The position numbers were made by a program, and so were the translations under genes. DNA of 64,000 nt from Tillandsia leiboldiana (taxonomy: Eukaryota > Streptophyta > Magnoliopsida > Poales > Bromeliaceae): the NCBI GenBank assembly GCA_029204045.2, contig CM055077.1:13964584-14028583 (forward strand), written 5' to 3'. Of the stretch, positions 1-11,037 are shown one piece after another (position 1 is the first letter of the stretch; each line of letters begins with the position of its first letter). The notes under the pieces were generated by a model. That model ran no database searches, had not been told where the DNA came from, and saw only the letters and a program-made list of their open reading frames with translations.

Positions 1-1468
1 GATAAAGCTTCTCGTCTACACTTTCACTAAGAGATTCACTTCCTAATCCCTTGTTGCTACACTACAACAAAATTAGGTTATAGGGACACATGTTTGTGAC
101 ACTTTTGTATAAGTGTCCTATCTATATTCCATCTATATCCAAAATTAGGTTATAGGGACACATTTTTGGACACATTACAAAAATGTGTCGCTATACACCC
201 TAGCGACGGCACATATAGCAACACTTACAATAAGTGTTGGTATTTTTGCCAGCGACACTTTTTTTAGATTTTAGAAACACTTAAAAGTGTCGCTATAGCA
301 TAATTTTGTTGTAGTGCTAGTTCCCATTGGAGTCGGAAAGTCTTTAGAGTTTTCTAATCCGAACTTCTTGACCAACTCCTTTGCATACTTGGATTGGCAG
401 AGATGAATGCCTTCTTCACTTTGTTTGACTTGCAATCCAAGAAAATATGTTAGCTCGCCCATCATGGACATCTCAAATTCGCTTTCCATGGTTTCAGCGA
501 ATTTTGAAGCATCATTATTCCTTGTTGCTCCAAATACAATGTCATCGACATAGATTTGTGCCACAATGAAGTTATCCTGAAAATGCTTCACAAAGAGTGT
601 CCTATCCGCTCCCCCTCGAGTGTAGCCATTTTCCAAAAGGTGCTTTGTCAACCTTTCGTACCATGCTCGCGGTGCTTGTTTTAGACCGTAAAGAGCCTTT
701 TTCAATCGAAAAACATGGTTAGGTAGTTTATGGTCAATGAAACCTTTCGGTTGAGCCACATAAACTTCCTTATTTAGAAAACCATTTAAAAAGGCGCTCT
801 TAACGTCCATTTAAAAAAGTTTAATTTTAAAATGACAAGCAATGGCGAAAAGGATGCGAATTGACTCGAGACGAGCTACCGGGGCGAACGTCTCATCAAA
901 GTCTATACATTCAATTTGTGAATAGCCCTGAGCAACTAGTCGTGCTTTGTTCCTAATGATGGTACCATCCTCGTTTTTCTTGTTCTTGAAAATCCACTTA
1001 GTACCAATTATGTTGTGTTGCTTCGGAGGCTTCGTTAGTTCCCAGACTTTGTTTCTTTCGAATTGATGGAGCTTTTCTTGCATTGCTTCAATCCAATAAT
1101 CATCCTGAAGAGCTTCATCAACGTTCTTTGGTTCCAACATGGAGACGTAACATGCGACTCCACAAACCAACTGTCTCCGAGTCCTGACTCCTTCTTGTGG
1201 GTCTCCAATAATATTTGATTCTGGATGATCCTTGGAGATACGTAGCATTTGAGGTAACGGAGTGCTCGGAGGTATGTGTGATGATTCCTGCATATCAGAT
1301 AAACTAGAAGAACCATTAGATGCATCAGCATTATCGGAAGAATTATCATGAGAAGATGCATTTACAGGAGTATCATCATCAAGAGACATATCAGGGGTAG
1401 ATTTATCAGATGCAAAATGAAAAGCTTCATCTACTTTAACATTAAAAGATTCTACCATCGTTTTAGAT
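1..1468 (-). pseudogene. C0 pol, integrase C-terminal spacer and reverse transcriptase
   Basis: Two reading blocks on the minus strand. 811-1458 encodes the acidic, Ser-rich spacer after integrase and the start of the RT domain (ending GIDF-type [12 protein letters not shown]). 317-810 encodes the RT core with [26 protein letters not shown] and the catalytic YVDD ([12 protein letters not shown]). An in-frame stop at about 811-813 separates them, where C2 and C3 have Gln before MDVKSAF; a CAA to TAA change explains it. The RT frame is broken by the MITE at 316 and resumes at 59-1 with homology to the SESVDEKLY region of C2. Non-functional relic; domain identity certain. Confidence 0.9.
60..316. 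mobile_element. CACTA-type MITE, 257 bp, with 3-bp TSD
   Basis: Starts CACTACAACAAAATTA and ends with its inverted complement. Terminal inverted repeats are about 30 bp (60-89 and 287-316, 3 mismatches by eye). The duplicated target CTA lies at 57-59 and 317-319. Removing the insert plus one CTA restores the copia RT reading seen in C2 (around the GTS-KGLG residues), which confirms the boundaries. The interior is non-coding and rich in subterminal repeats related to GTGTCGCTATA, including a second copy of the left terminal block near 139-160. CACTA ends, 3-bp duplication and subterminal repeats are hallmarks of the CACTA (En/Spm) superfamily; with no transposase it would depend on one in trans. 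Confidence 0.9.
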
Positions 1469-4400
1469 TGTAAGACCTGGCTTTTCCGTTACCCTTTCCG
1501 TTATCCCTTTCTTACGACTGTCCGACTGTGGGACAATTTTTAGTGTTTTTCCGGAAAGTCCGTCGGGACTCGCGGACATTTTTAGGCGGAAGGGCTTGCG
1601 AAACGGAGAACGGGGACGCGATCGGTTTCGGATTCCGACTCCCGGTTCTCCCAGAATAAATTTTTGAAGTTCGGACCCCTTTAGGCGCCCCGGTATCCGT
1701 GCGATTGGATGACACGCTTTTCGAGACAATCTTAGCCGCCGATTTTTTATTAGGGTTTTCCTTAAAACCGGGGGCCGTAGGGTTTTTCTTTTCCCTCTTG
1801 GTTTTCTCTCTTGACGGCTAGGATTTAGGGCGGCGCTTTTAAGAAAGAAAAAGAGGAACCCGAATCGATATTTTCCTCTCTTTTCGAGAAGCGGCGCAAA
1901 CGAGACGAGGAGAAGGGAAGAACGGGGGAAACCCATCCCTCGTGGAGCTTTCCGTTGGAGACGAGAGGGACGATCCACCCTCCCACCCTTTTCCTCACAA
2001 GATCACGGTAAGCGTCGTTCCCCCTTTATTGCATTTTCTGTGGGGTCGAGGTTTTGGTTGGGGGTTGTTCGGGTGTCGCACGCGTCGTGGGTTGTGGTAA
2101 CGGGAAGCCGCCGTCGCCGTTGTCAAACGGGAGGCCGCCGCCGCCGTTATCATGCCCACGAGGTCGTCGCCGGAGTCGCACGGGAGCGAAAACGGAGAAG
2201 AAAGCAAAAAAAAGGGGCGTTACTGTTCATCGCGTACGGATCCTCCAGCCGCGGTCCACAGACCCCAGTCGTGCACCCGGTGCAGCCCCCGCAGCCCCGG
2301 AGGCGCAGACCCGGCGCACGGAACCGTGCGCCGGGCTGCGCACTGTGCGCGGTGCACGCTCCGGGCGTGCACCCGGCGCTCGCCGCGGCACCACGCGGCA
2401 TGGACCCGGTCCGCGCCTTTCCCCGTGCGCGGCCCGGCCCAAGCCGCCCCGGTTCACCCTGCCGAGCGGTGCACCCGGTCCGCGACCGCCAGCACTATGG
2501 CCGTGAACCCGGTCCGCGACGCCGGTGTGCTCTGACGGCTCACCGAGCGGTGCACCCGGTCTGCTCCACAGTCGTCTGCTGCCGTGGGCCCGGTCCACGC
2601 CTGGATCCGTGCACCATCCGTCAGCCCGGAAGCCCGGGAGCTCCGTTTTTGGCCCGTTTCGCCCCGTTTTTGAGTGTTTTTGACTACGACGATGTTTTTA
2701 ACAATACTTTTCCTACCTTAGTTTTTCGGGCGCAAGGCGGGAGAACTTCTGACTGGAATTTTTCTCGCACACCCTTTTCTTCGCGTTCCAGGTGGGTACC
2801 CCTTAGAACCTCTTTATGCACAGTTTCGTTGTTGCTATGTTTATTTTGTTGAGGGGTTTGGTGGGTGATGTGGACCTCCGGATTTACGGCTGTCGCGATA
2901 GAAGACCGGGCGGGCAGTTCGCCCTATCCGAACAAAGGTAGGGTTGTTCGGGGCATACTAGCGTTGGGGGCAGTGATCGACGTGACCTTTCAGAACATTA
3001 AAGTTGAACTTGTGGTATATTGTTAACTCCGGTAAAGGTTTGTGTTTTATTATCTTTATAGTATGGCGACTATGGGTCGCTGTGGGGACTCTTCCATTGT
3101 CTTGGTTTCCGGAGTTATGGGAAAAGGGGTAAGAACTTAGTAATTGCATGTTTACATTTGCTAACCCTGTTAAAGCCATTGTGGGGATATTTGGTTGCCG
3201 AGTCAGGTGCTCGGTCTGGGTTGCCGAGGTTGGTGCTCGGATGAGGCTCGAGATTTGCTACACGCACAAAGATCTTAGTAATTGCATGTTTACATTTGCT
3301 AACCCTGTTAAAGCCATTGTGGGGATATTTGGTTGCCGAGTCAGGTGCTCGGTCTGGGTTGCCGAGGTTGGTGCTCGGATGAGGCTCGAGATTTGCTACA
3401 CGCACAAAGATCTTAGTAATTGCATGTTTACATTTGCTAACCCTGTTAAAGCTATTGTGTGGATATTTGGTTGCCGAGGCAGGTGCTCGGTCTGGTTTGC
3501 CGAGGATGGTGCTCGGATGAGGCTCGAGATTGCTACACGCACACCCGCGGTTTGGCCACCGCAAAGGGTGTGCTTTTCCGGAAAAGTGGTACGTTGACCC
3601 GTGTACCCCACGCGGTGGTGGCGTTAGGAATGGGGGCCCCCATGGGTGGGGGGTGTGAGCGGTGATGTCGAGGCAGGTGCTCGGCGGTGGGCATCGGGGA
3701 AGGTGCCCGATGTTGTTTTGATACAGGGTGTGGTTATGGTGGATGATGCCGAGGTGGGTGCTCGGCGGCCGAGGCAGGTGCTCGGTAGGGGTCTCCGAGG
3801 CAGGTGCTCGGTGTGGTTGCCGGGGGAGGTGCCCGGTTTTGGTTTGCACGAGGTTCTGCATTATATTGTTTGCACGGGGTTCAGCATTGTATGGTTTGCA
3901 CATGGTGCTTCATTGTTGGTTGCTCTGGTTTCTATCGTGGTTTGCCTGACTTTAGCCCTATTTGCTTATTATGTTATTTTCTTGTCACTGACTCCCCACT
4001 CCGCGACAGGTTCACCCAGACCGTCCGGGGTCGAGCGCTAGGGCACCGGAGAGGCCGCAAGAGTGCTGCTCTGACTTTGATCGAGCTTCAGACACAGTGA
4101 CCTTTCTTTCCCTTTATCTTTTATTACTCATGTTAGTTAGTTGTGGTTTGCGATACCCCCGTGGGGTCGAAGTGGATGTTGCCTTTTTCCTTTTTGAATA
4201 ATTGAATGAATTCTACGTTCTCTCTTACTTGGCCGTTTTGAACGATGAAAAGCAAAGAAAACCGTTTGCGAAAACTACTTTTAAAACGTGGGTGTCGTGT
4301 GGGCACCGAGCTTTACAAACCTTATGGGATTTATGTGTTTGCGAACTGTTTTCATAAACGATGGCGTCGTGTGGATGCCGCTTTCAAAACCTTGTGATTA

Positions 4401-4715
4401 TTTATCCTTTCAAAACACCGGCCTCTATGCACTAAGTGAATGCTAGAATATCATGTGAATTATTTGGTTGTATGTGTACGAGACCCCAACTGATGTGGTT
4501 AGAGATTGTGTGCGCTACGCCTTGTGAGACACTTTGTAGTTGAGACGCCGTGCATATACAAAGGAGACTCTGCCCGTTTGCAGAGTGAATTTGTGTATGC
4601 GGCGGGTCTGGACACGCGCCGGGGAGTATTATTTTACAAAAAAAAAAAATATATGGCTGATTCAGGGGCATCGGTGGCTCATCTTCCGCGCGATTCGAAC
4701 CCCCGGGGCGTGACA
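1469..4715 (+). repeat. G0 5' LTR
   Basis: Begins TGTAAGACCTGG and ends CGGGGCGTGACA, directly followed by the primer site. Contents in order: moderately GC-rich block to 2040; very CpG-rich block 2050-2660, whose long ORFs on both strands I judge to be compositional; a 138-bp tandem repeat 3136-3549; short GCCGAGGCAGGTGCTCGG-type repeats to about 3840; AT-richer U5-like tail. I see no convincing TATA box. Confidence 0.93.
3136..3549 (+). repeat. 138-bp tandem repeat, about 3 copies, in G0 5' LTR
   Basis: The phrase CTTAGTAATTGCATG recurs at 3136, 3274 and 3412, giving a 138-bp period. The first two units are nearly identical; the third has several substitutions and loses homology near its end. 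The same array is in the 3' LTR at about 9458-9871. Confidence 0.9.
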
Positions 4716-4723
4716 GATTAAGA

Positions 4724-4734
4724 TGGTATCAGAG
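4724..4734 (+). other. G0 primer-binding site (initiator Met tRNA)
   Basis: TGGTATCAGAG lies 8 bp after the end of the 5' LTR. This is the usual plant retrotransposon match to the 3' end of initiator methionine tRNA; here the match ends at AG rather than continuing GC. Confidence 0.85.
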
Positions 4735-4901
4735 AGGTAAACTTTAACCACAACAGTCGGGGCCCAACATCCACGGGGCGCAATACACTAACTACTGATT
4801 AATAAAGTGAACTGGGGGATTTAATTTTAGTACGTCTGTAGGTCGTGGTGCTAGACCCGATAGGTCTAGGGTTGACTTGGTTTCTTTGTATGTAGCGATT
4901 A

Positions 4902-5970
4902 ATGGCCCGAAAGGGGTTATCAGCGGAGAACGCAGGGGCAGAAAGTACGGTGCCAATAGCGGCGGAGTATCAGCTGCTCCGACAACAACTACAAGAGGTG
5001 GCCGGGCAGTTGGCAACCCTTATGGAACAAATGCGGCAGTGGGCGCAACAGTCGACATTACCAATGGAGGTCGCCCAGGCTTCTTTGCCCGGACCAACCG
5101 CACCAGTGACGAGACCGTCGGTGGCGGTCAGCGAGACTACGGTTGCCCCTTCTCCGACCTCGGTGACCGAGATACCGTCGGTTCATCCGACGACGCCTTC
5201 AGCAGCACTAACACCAGCAACTTCGGGACTTATGCCGGGGGCCACTGTTGGAGCTCCCTTGGGAGAGACCGTGGTGACACCTATCCCCAGAATGACCGTC
5301 GTTACTGCGAGGGCACCGCCCTTCCATCTTGGACCACGTTCCGAGAAAAACTGTTTGAGGAATTTCTCTCCGACAGCATCAAACAGCAGATGGAAGATGA
5401 CCGGAAGCACATCAAGAAAGGAAGTCAGACACTTACGGGTTATCAACGGGCAAATTGTGAGGTTGACCAAATGTGTTCCCCCTGTTATAAGAGATGAATC
5501 TCACAAAGCCCGTCTTTTTGTGAATGGTTTACGAAGCGATATCTACAAGGTGGTGCAAACGGCGGATTTGCACACCTTCTAGGAGGTGGTCGATAGAGCC
5601 ACCACAGTGGAGCACGAATTTGCGAGTTCACGAGCCCGACGGGAGAGCTCAGATTGCGGCGGGGATAAGAAACGAGCTCGACCTTGTTTTGGAAAGGAGC
5701 ATACCAAGAGGAGCCGGCCTCCTAAATACCTGAGATGGCAATAAGGAACCACGAATGCGCCGACGGGAGGACAATGGTCGGTGGACAAGTCTTGCATCAA
5801 TTGCGGTGGAATACACCAAGTGACCGAATGTCCCCAGAAGCAAGACCACCGTTTTCGATGCGGCAAACCGGGGCGCCATTGTTTCAACTGCCCCTCGGAA
5901 ACAGGGACATCACCCGTAACAGCATCCCACTTCTCCACCTCGCTTCATGTTTCTCCCTACCATAGATATT
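4902..5970 (+). pseudogene. G0 gag remnant
   Basis: From ATG 4902 (MARKGLSAENAGAES) a Gln-rich N-terminus (QLLRQQLQEVAGQLATLMEQ) runs into a capsid-like segment. That segment must be read in two frames: FREKLFEEFLSDSIKQQMEDD near 5338-5440, then RLFVNGLRSDIYKVVQ near 5510-5570. These align by eye with G2 gag (FRRMVLDTYFSTSVKKLEDD; ELFEGGLRPEIYTLV). A cysteine-rich nucleocapsid block follows at about 5787-5900 (CINCGGIHQVTEC, then RCGKPGRHCFNC). Stops and frameshifts (about 5450, 5580) break it. Confidence 0.75.
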
Positions 5971-6409
5971 AGAAGAAATCCCATCGTAGAAATAAGTTCG
6001 GTCGGATCCTCCGGCTACCCCTCGAGGCAGGCGGCTGTACTCCTTCCTGCCCAGCGAGGGCGAGACGGGTTCTTAGTCTCTAAGGACTAATGAGGTTTCC
6101 GTTAAAAGTTAACGGCATCACGCTTGGGGCCGACAGTCGCGGCAATCTTTTAGTGGTAGTTGACTGCTTGAAGTTCCAAGTGCGTCTCCGGGAACCGGAC
6201 TTACCGAAAAACAGCCTTATGAACTCGGAGTGGTTGTCATGAGTTCACGGTCATACCGTTCAGACTCGTTAACGCACCAGCGGTATTCATAGGCATGAGG
6301 AATAGGATACTCAAGTCCTCCTTAGACCAGCCGGTAATGGTCTTATAGTGGACGTTCCGATCTACTCTCACAACGGACAAGGGATATGGGGAACACTCGC
6401 GAGTAATCC

Positions 6410-6790
6410 CCTAGACCCTCCAGGATCAGCAACCATATGCCAAACTCATAAAGTGTGAGTTTTGGCTCCGTGAGGTGGACTTTTTGGGGCGTACCGTTTC
6501 GACATCTGGAATTGCAGTGGATCCGAGGAGGATCGAGTCGGTGGCCAACTGGGCTCGGCCAACGACGGTGACGAAGATCCGAAGCTTCTTAGGACGGGCA
6601 GGCCATTACAGACGCTTCGTGGGAGGCCACTTCCCTAAATCGACTAACCCAAAGTGGGTAGAGGTTCGTCTGGACAGCCCAGTGCCAAAGGAGTTTCAAA
6701 GAACTTAAAGACAGACGCACACAGGCGCCAGTGCTCATACAGCCGAAGCCCGGAAAGGACTATAAGATCTAGTCTGACGAATCTCCAAGA
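6410..6790 (+). pseudogene. G0 pol remnant: RT thumb and start of RNase H
   Basis: Translation around 6436-6640 gives [14 protein letters not shown], then [16 protein letters not shown] and [15 protein letters not shown]. This is the chromovirus RT connection/thumb seen in G2 ([29 protein letters not shown]). About 6680-6780 resembles the RNase H start ([10 protein letters not shown]). The upstream 5970-6410 shows only faint protease-like similarity, and the catalytic FVDD region is absent, so most of protease and RT is deleted. Confidence 0.72.
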
Positions 6791-6914
6791 GGATCTTGGG
6801 AGACCCATCGACGGACACGTAACTACAACTGGTGCAAGACAGAATGTCCTCGGAGCAAGGCGGAATTTTTACGAGTGACTCAGGGATGTAATAAGGTTCC
6901 GGGGACGAATTCGT

Positions 6915-7130
6915 GTGCCCGATAAGCTAGAAACGAGGGAAGAAAATCTAGCCAAAGTATATAATACCTCCTATACCGCGCATTCCGGAGGTACAAAGAG
7001 GTGCAGGGATCTATGGCAGACCTTCTGGTGGCCCAAATCGAAAGAGCGATGTGGCACAAATTGTGGCGCAATTTTTGGTGTGCCAACAGGTGAAAGCGAA
7101 CATCAGCGACCGGCGGGGGAAAGCAGACGT
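6915..7130 (+). pseudogene. G0 integrase zinc-finger remnant
   Basis: YTAHSGGTKRCRDLWQTFWW followed, after a frame change, by CQQVKANISDRRGK. It matches G2's HHCC integrase domain (LHPGGTKMYKDLKTHFWW, CLTCQQVKAEHRVPAGK). No DDE catalytic core follows. Confidence 0.72.
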
Positions 7131-7790
7131 TTCGGCTACGAGGGAGGTAGTAGCAAGGAAGACCTCGTACAAGAGAAATTTTGGCCACGACCCCAGAGGA
7201 ACCCTTAGAAGTAATGCTTCGTACCCTCCTGCCCAATAAGGAGGTGAAGACTTAGTTGTCTTTTATGTTGGCTATTTAGTTAAGGGTTAAATAGGTCCAA
7301 CTTCCGGCCTTGTGACAATAGACCCGAGGCGTTGTAACAGTACGCCTTAGACGTCCAGGTGAGGTGAGACGGGCCAAGACCCGAGGCGTTGTAACAGTAC
7401 GCCATAGACGTCCAGGTGGGTTGAGTCAGGACAAGATCGCTGGCGGTGTGACAGAACGCCTTAAGTAAATGAGTTGCGTATTGCTAACGGTTCGAGCTCT
7501 TGGCATTGTTGGTTGGCGTCAATGACCCGATTTTCGGGATGTTGGAGCGCGTAGGCCCGGTGACATACCGGTTGGCTTTACTGCCAAACCTCGATGCGGA
7601 TCTTAGCACGAGAGGACAAAAAGGTTGCGCAACCGGACGATCCCCCTATGGGAAGGCGCTGTGAAGCAACCAGGAAGAATGTGAGGTAACTTAGGAACCA
7701 GAGTCAAAGATAGGGGAGTGCTACCCGGACCTCTTCGCCGCAGGCGGGAGTTAAGTTTCGGGGACGAAACGTGTTTTTATTGGTGAGTGA
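7131..7790 (+). other. G0 3' non-coding internal region with a tandem duplication
   Basis: No coding similarity seen. About 7321-7440 carries two copies of a roughly 58-bp unit (GACCCGAGGCGTTGTAACAG..., then again at about 7379) and a weaker third near 7441. The bases before the 3' LTR (GGTGAGTGA) make a poor polypurine tract compared with the AGTGGGGGAGGA of G2 and G4. Confidence 0.6.
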
Positions 7791-10700
7791 TGTAAGACCT
7801 GGCTTTTCTGTTACCCTTTCCGTTATCCCTTTCTTACGACTGTCCGACTGTGGGACAATTTTTAGTGTTTTTCCGGAAAGTCCGTCGGGACTCGCGGACA
7901 TTTTTAGGCGGAAGGGCTCGCGAAACGGAGAACGGGGACGCGATCGGTTTCGGATTCCGACTCTCGGTTCTCCCAGAGTAAATTTTTGAAGTTCGGACCC
8001 CTTTAGGCGCCCCGGTATCCGTGCGATTGGATGACACGCTTTTCGAGACAATCTTAGCCGCCGATTTTTTATTAGGGTTTTCCTTAAAACCGGGGGCCGT
8101 AGGGTTTTTCTTTTCCCTCTTGGTTTTCTCTCTTGACGGCTAGGATTTAGGGCGGCGCTTTTAAGAAAGAAAAAGAGGAACCCGAATCGATATTTTCCTC
8201 TCTTTTCGAGAAGCGGCGCAAACGAGACGAGGAGAAGGGAAGAACGGGGGAAACCCATCCCTCGTGGAGCTTTCCGTTGGAGACGAGAGGGACGATCCAC
8301 CCTCCCACCCTTTTCCTCACAAGATCACGGTAAGCGTCGTTCCCCCTTTATTGCATTTTCTGTGGGGTCGAGGTTTTGGTTGGGGGTTGTTCGGGTGTCG
8401 CACGCGTCGTGGGTTGTGGTAACGGGAAGCCGCCGTCGCCGTTGTCAAACGGGAGGCCGCCGCCGCCGTTATCATGCCCACGAGGTCGTCGCCGGAGTCG
8501 CACGGGAGCGAAAACGGAGAAGAAAGCAAAAAAAAGGGGCGTTACTGTTCATCGCGTACGGATCCTCCAGCCGCGGTCCACAGACCCCAGTCGTGCACCC
8601 GGTGCAGCCCCCGCAGCCCCGGAGGCGCAGACCCGGCGCACGGAACCGTGCGCCGGGCTGCGCACTGTGCGCGGTGCACGCTCCGGGCGTGCACCCGGCG
8701 CTCGCCGCGGCACCACGCGGCATGGACCCGGTCCGCGCCTTTCCCCGTGCGCGGCCCGGCCCAAGCCGCCCCGGTTCACCCTGCCGAGCGGTGCACCCGG
8801 TCCGCGACCGCCAGCACTATGGCCGTGAACCCGGTCCGCGACGCCGGTGTGCTCCGACGGCTCACCGAGCGGTGCACCCGGTCTGCTCCACAGTCGTCTG
8901 CTGCCGTGGGCCCGGTCCACGCCTGGATCCGTGCACCATCCGTCAGCCCGGAAGCCCGGGAGCTCCGTTTTTGGCCCGTTTCGCCCCGTTTTTGAGTGTT
9001 TTTGACTACGACGATGTTTTTAACAATACTTTTCCTACCTTAGTTTTTCGGGCGCAAGGCGGGAGAACTTCTGACTGGAATTTTTCCCGCACACCCTTTT
9101 CTTCGCGTTCCAGGTGGGTACCCCTTATAACCTCTTTATGCACAGTTTCGTTGTTGCTATGTTTATTTTGTTGAGGGGTTTGGTGGGTGATGTGGACCTC
9201 CGGATTTACGGCTGTCGCGATAGAAGACCGGGCGGGCAGTTCGCCCTATCCGAACAAAGGTAGGGTTGTTCGGGGCATACTAACGTTGGGGGCAGTGATC
9301 GACGTGACCTTTCAGAACATTAAAGTTGAACTTGTGGAATATTGTTAACTCCGGTAAAGGTTTGTGTTTTATTATCTTTATAGTATGGCGACTATGGGTC
9401 GCTGTGGGGACTCTTCCATTGTCTTGGTTTCCGGAGTTATGGGAAAAGGGGTAAGAACTTAGTAATTGCATGTTTACATTTGCTAACCCTGTTAAAGCCA
9501 TTGTGGGGATATTTGGTTGCCGAGTCAGGTGCTCGGTCTGGGTTGCCGAGGTTGGTGCTCGGATGAGGCTCGAGATTTGCTACACGCACAAAGATCTTAG
9601 TAATTGCATGTTTACATTTGCTAACCCTGTTAAAGCCATTGTGGGGATATTTGGTTGCCGAGTCAGGTGCTCGGTCTGGGTTGCCGAGGTTGGTGCTCGG
9701 ATGAGGCTCGAGATTTGCTACACGCACAAAGATCTTAGTAATTGCATGTTTACATTTGCTAACCCTGTTAAAGCTATTGTGTGGATATTTGGTTGCCGAG
9801 GCAGGTGCTCGGTCTGGTTTGCCGAGGATGGTGCTCGGATGAGGCTCGAGATTGCTACACGCACACCCGCGGTTTGGCCACCGCAAAGGGTGTGCTTTTC
9901 CGGAAAAGTGGTACGTTGACCCGTGTACCCCACGCGGTGGTGGTGTTAGGAATGGGGGCCCCCATGGGTGGGGGGTGTGAGCGGTGATGTCGAGGCAGGT
10001 GCTCGGCGGTGGGCATCGGGGAAGGTGCCCGATGTTGTTTTGATACAGGGTGTGGTTATGGTGGATGATGCCGAGGTGGGTGCTCGGCGGCCGAGGCAGG
10101 TGCTCGGTAGGGGTCTCCGAGGCAGGTGCGCGGTGTGGTTGCCGGGGGAGGTGCCCGGTTTTGGTTTGCACGAGGTTCTGCATTATATTGTTTGCACGGG
10201 GTTCAGCATTGTATGGTTTGCACATGGTGCTTCATTGTTGGTTGCTCTGGTTTCTATCGTGGTTTGCCTGACTTTAGCCCTATTTGCTTATTATGTTATT
10301 TTCTTGTCTCTGACTCCCCACTCCGCGACAGGTTCACCCAGACCGTCCGGGGTCGAGCGCTAGGGCACCGGAGAGGCCGCAAGAGTGCTGCTCTGACTTT
10401 GATCGAGCTTCAGACACAGTGACCTTTCTTTCCCTTTATCTTTTATTACTCATGTTAGTTAGTTGTGGTTTGCGATACCCCCGTGGGGTCGAAGTGGATG
10501 TTGCCTTTTTCCTTTTTGAATAATTGAATGAATTCTACGTTCTCTCTTACTTGGCCGTTTTGAACGATGAAAAGCAAAGAAAACCGTTTGCGAAAACTAC
10601 TTTTAAAACGTGGGTGTCGTGTGGGCACCGAGCTTTACAAACCTTATGGGATTTATGTGTTTGCGAACTGTTTTCATAAACGATGGCGTCGTGTGGATGC

Positions 10701-11037
10701 CGCTTTCAAAACCTTGTGATTATTTATCCTTTCAAAACACCGGCCTCTATGCTCTAAGTGAATGCTAGAATATCATGTGAATTGTTTGGTTGTATGTGTA
10801 CGAGACCCCAACTGATGTGGTTAGAGATTGTGTGCGCTATGCCTTGTGAGACACTTTGTAGTTGAGACGCCGTGCATATACAAAGGAGACTCTGCCCGTT
10901 TGCAGAGTGAATTTGTGTATGCGGCGGGTCTGGACACGCGCCGGGGAGTATTGTTTTACAAAAAAAAAAAATATATGGCTGATTCAGGGGCATCGGTGGC
11001 TCCTCTTCCGCGCGATTCGAACCCCCGGGGCGTGACA
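7791..11037 (+). repeat. G0 3' LTR
   Basis: Same length (3247 bp), termini and content as the 5' LTR, with about 17 single-base differences by eye and no net indel. Includes the 138-bp tandem array at about 9458-9871. Confidence 0.93.

Larger units (their letters stand above)
1469..11037 (+). mobile_element. G0: non-autonomous Ty3/gypsy element with 3.25-kb LTRs
   Basis: Two direct 3247-bp LTRs (1469-4715, 7791-11037), both TG...CA, flanked by the 5-bp duplication TAGAT (1464-1468 and 11038-11042). The C0 coding sequence rejoins across the site. A primer-binding site lies just inside the 5' LTR. The internal region is only 3075 bp and holds decayed gag, a zinc-knuckle block, a reverse-transcriptase thumb/RNase H start and an integrase zinc-finger remnant. 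The RT catalytic core and integrase DDE core are missing. The LTRs differ by only about 17 substitutions by eye, so insertion is recent although the element cannot encode its own machinery. Confidence 0.93.

Noticed and set aside
2040..2852. Long overlapping ORFs of up to 270 codons on both strands (again at 8362-9174)
   Set aside because: They lie inside the G0 LTR in very CpG-rich DNA that lacks stops in all frames; Arg/Pro/Ala-rich products with no motif, duplicated because the LTR is duplicated.
3115..3903. 262-codon minus-strand ORF with internal peptide repeats
   Set aside because: It is the translation of the 138-bp tandem repeat, whose length is divisible by three.
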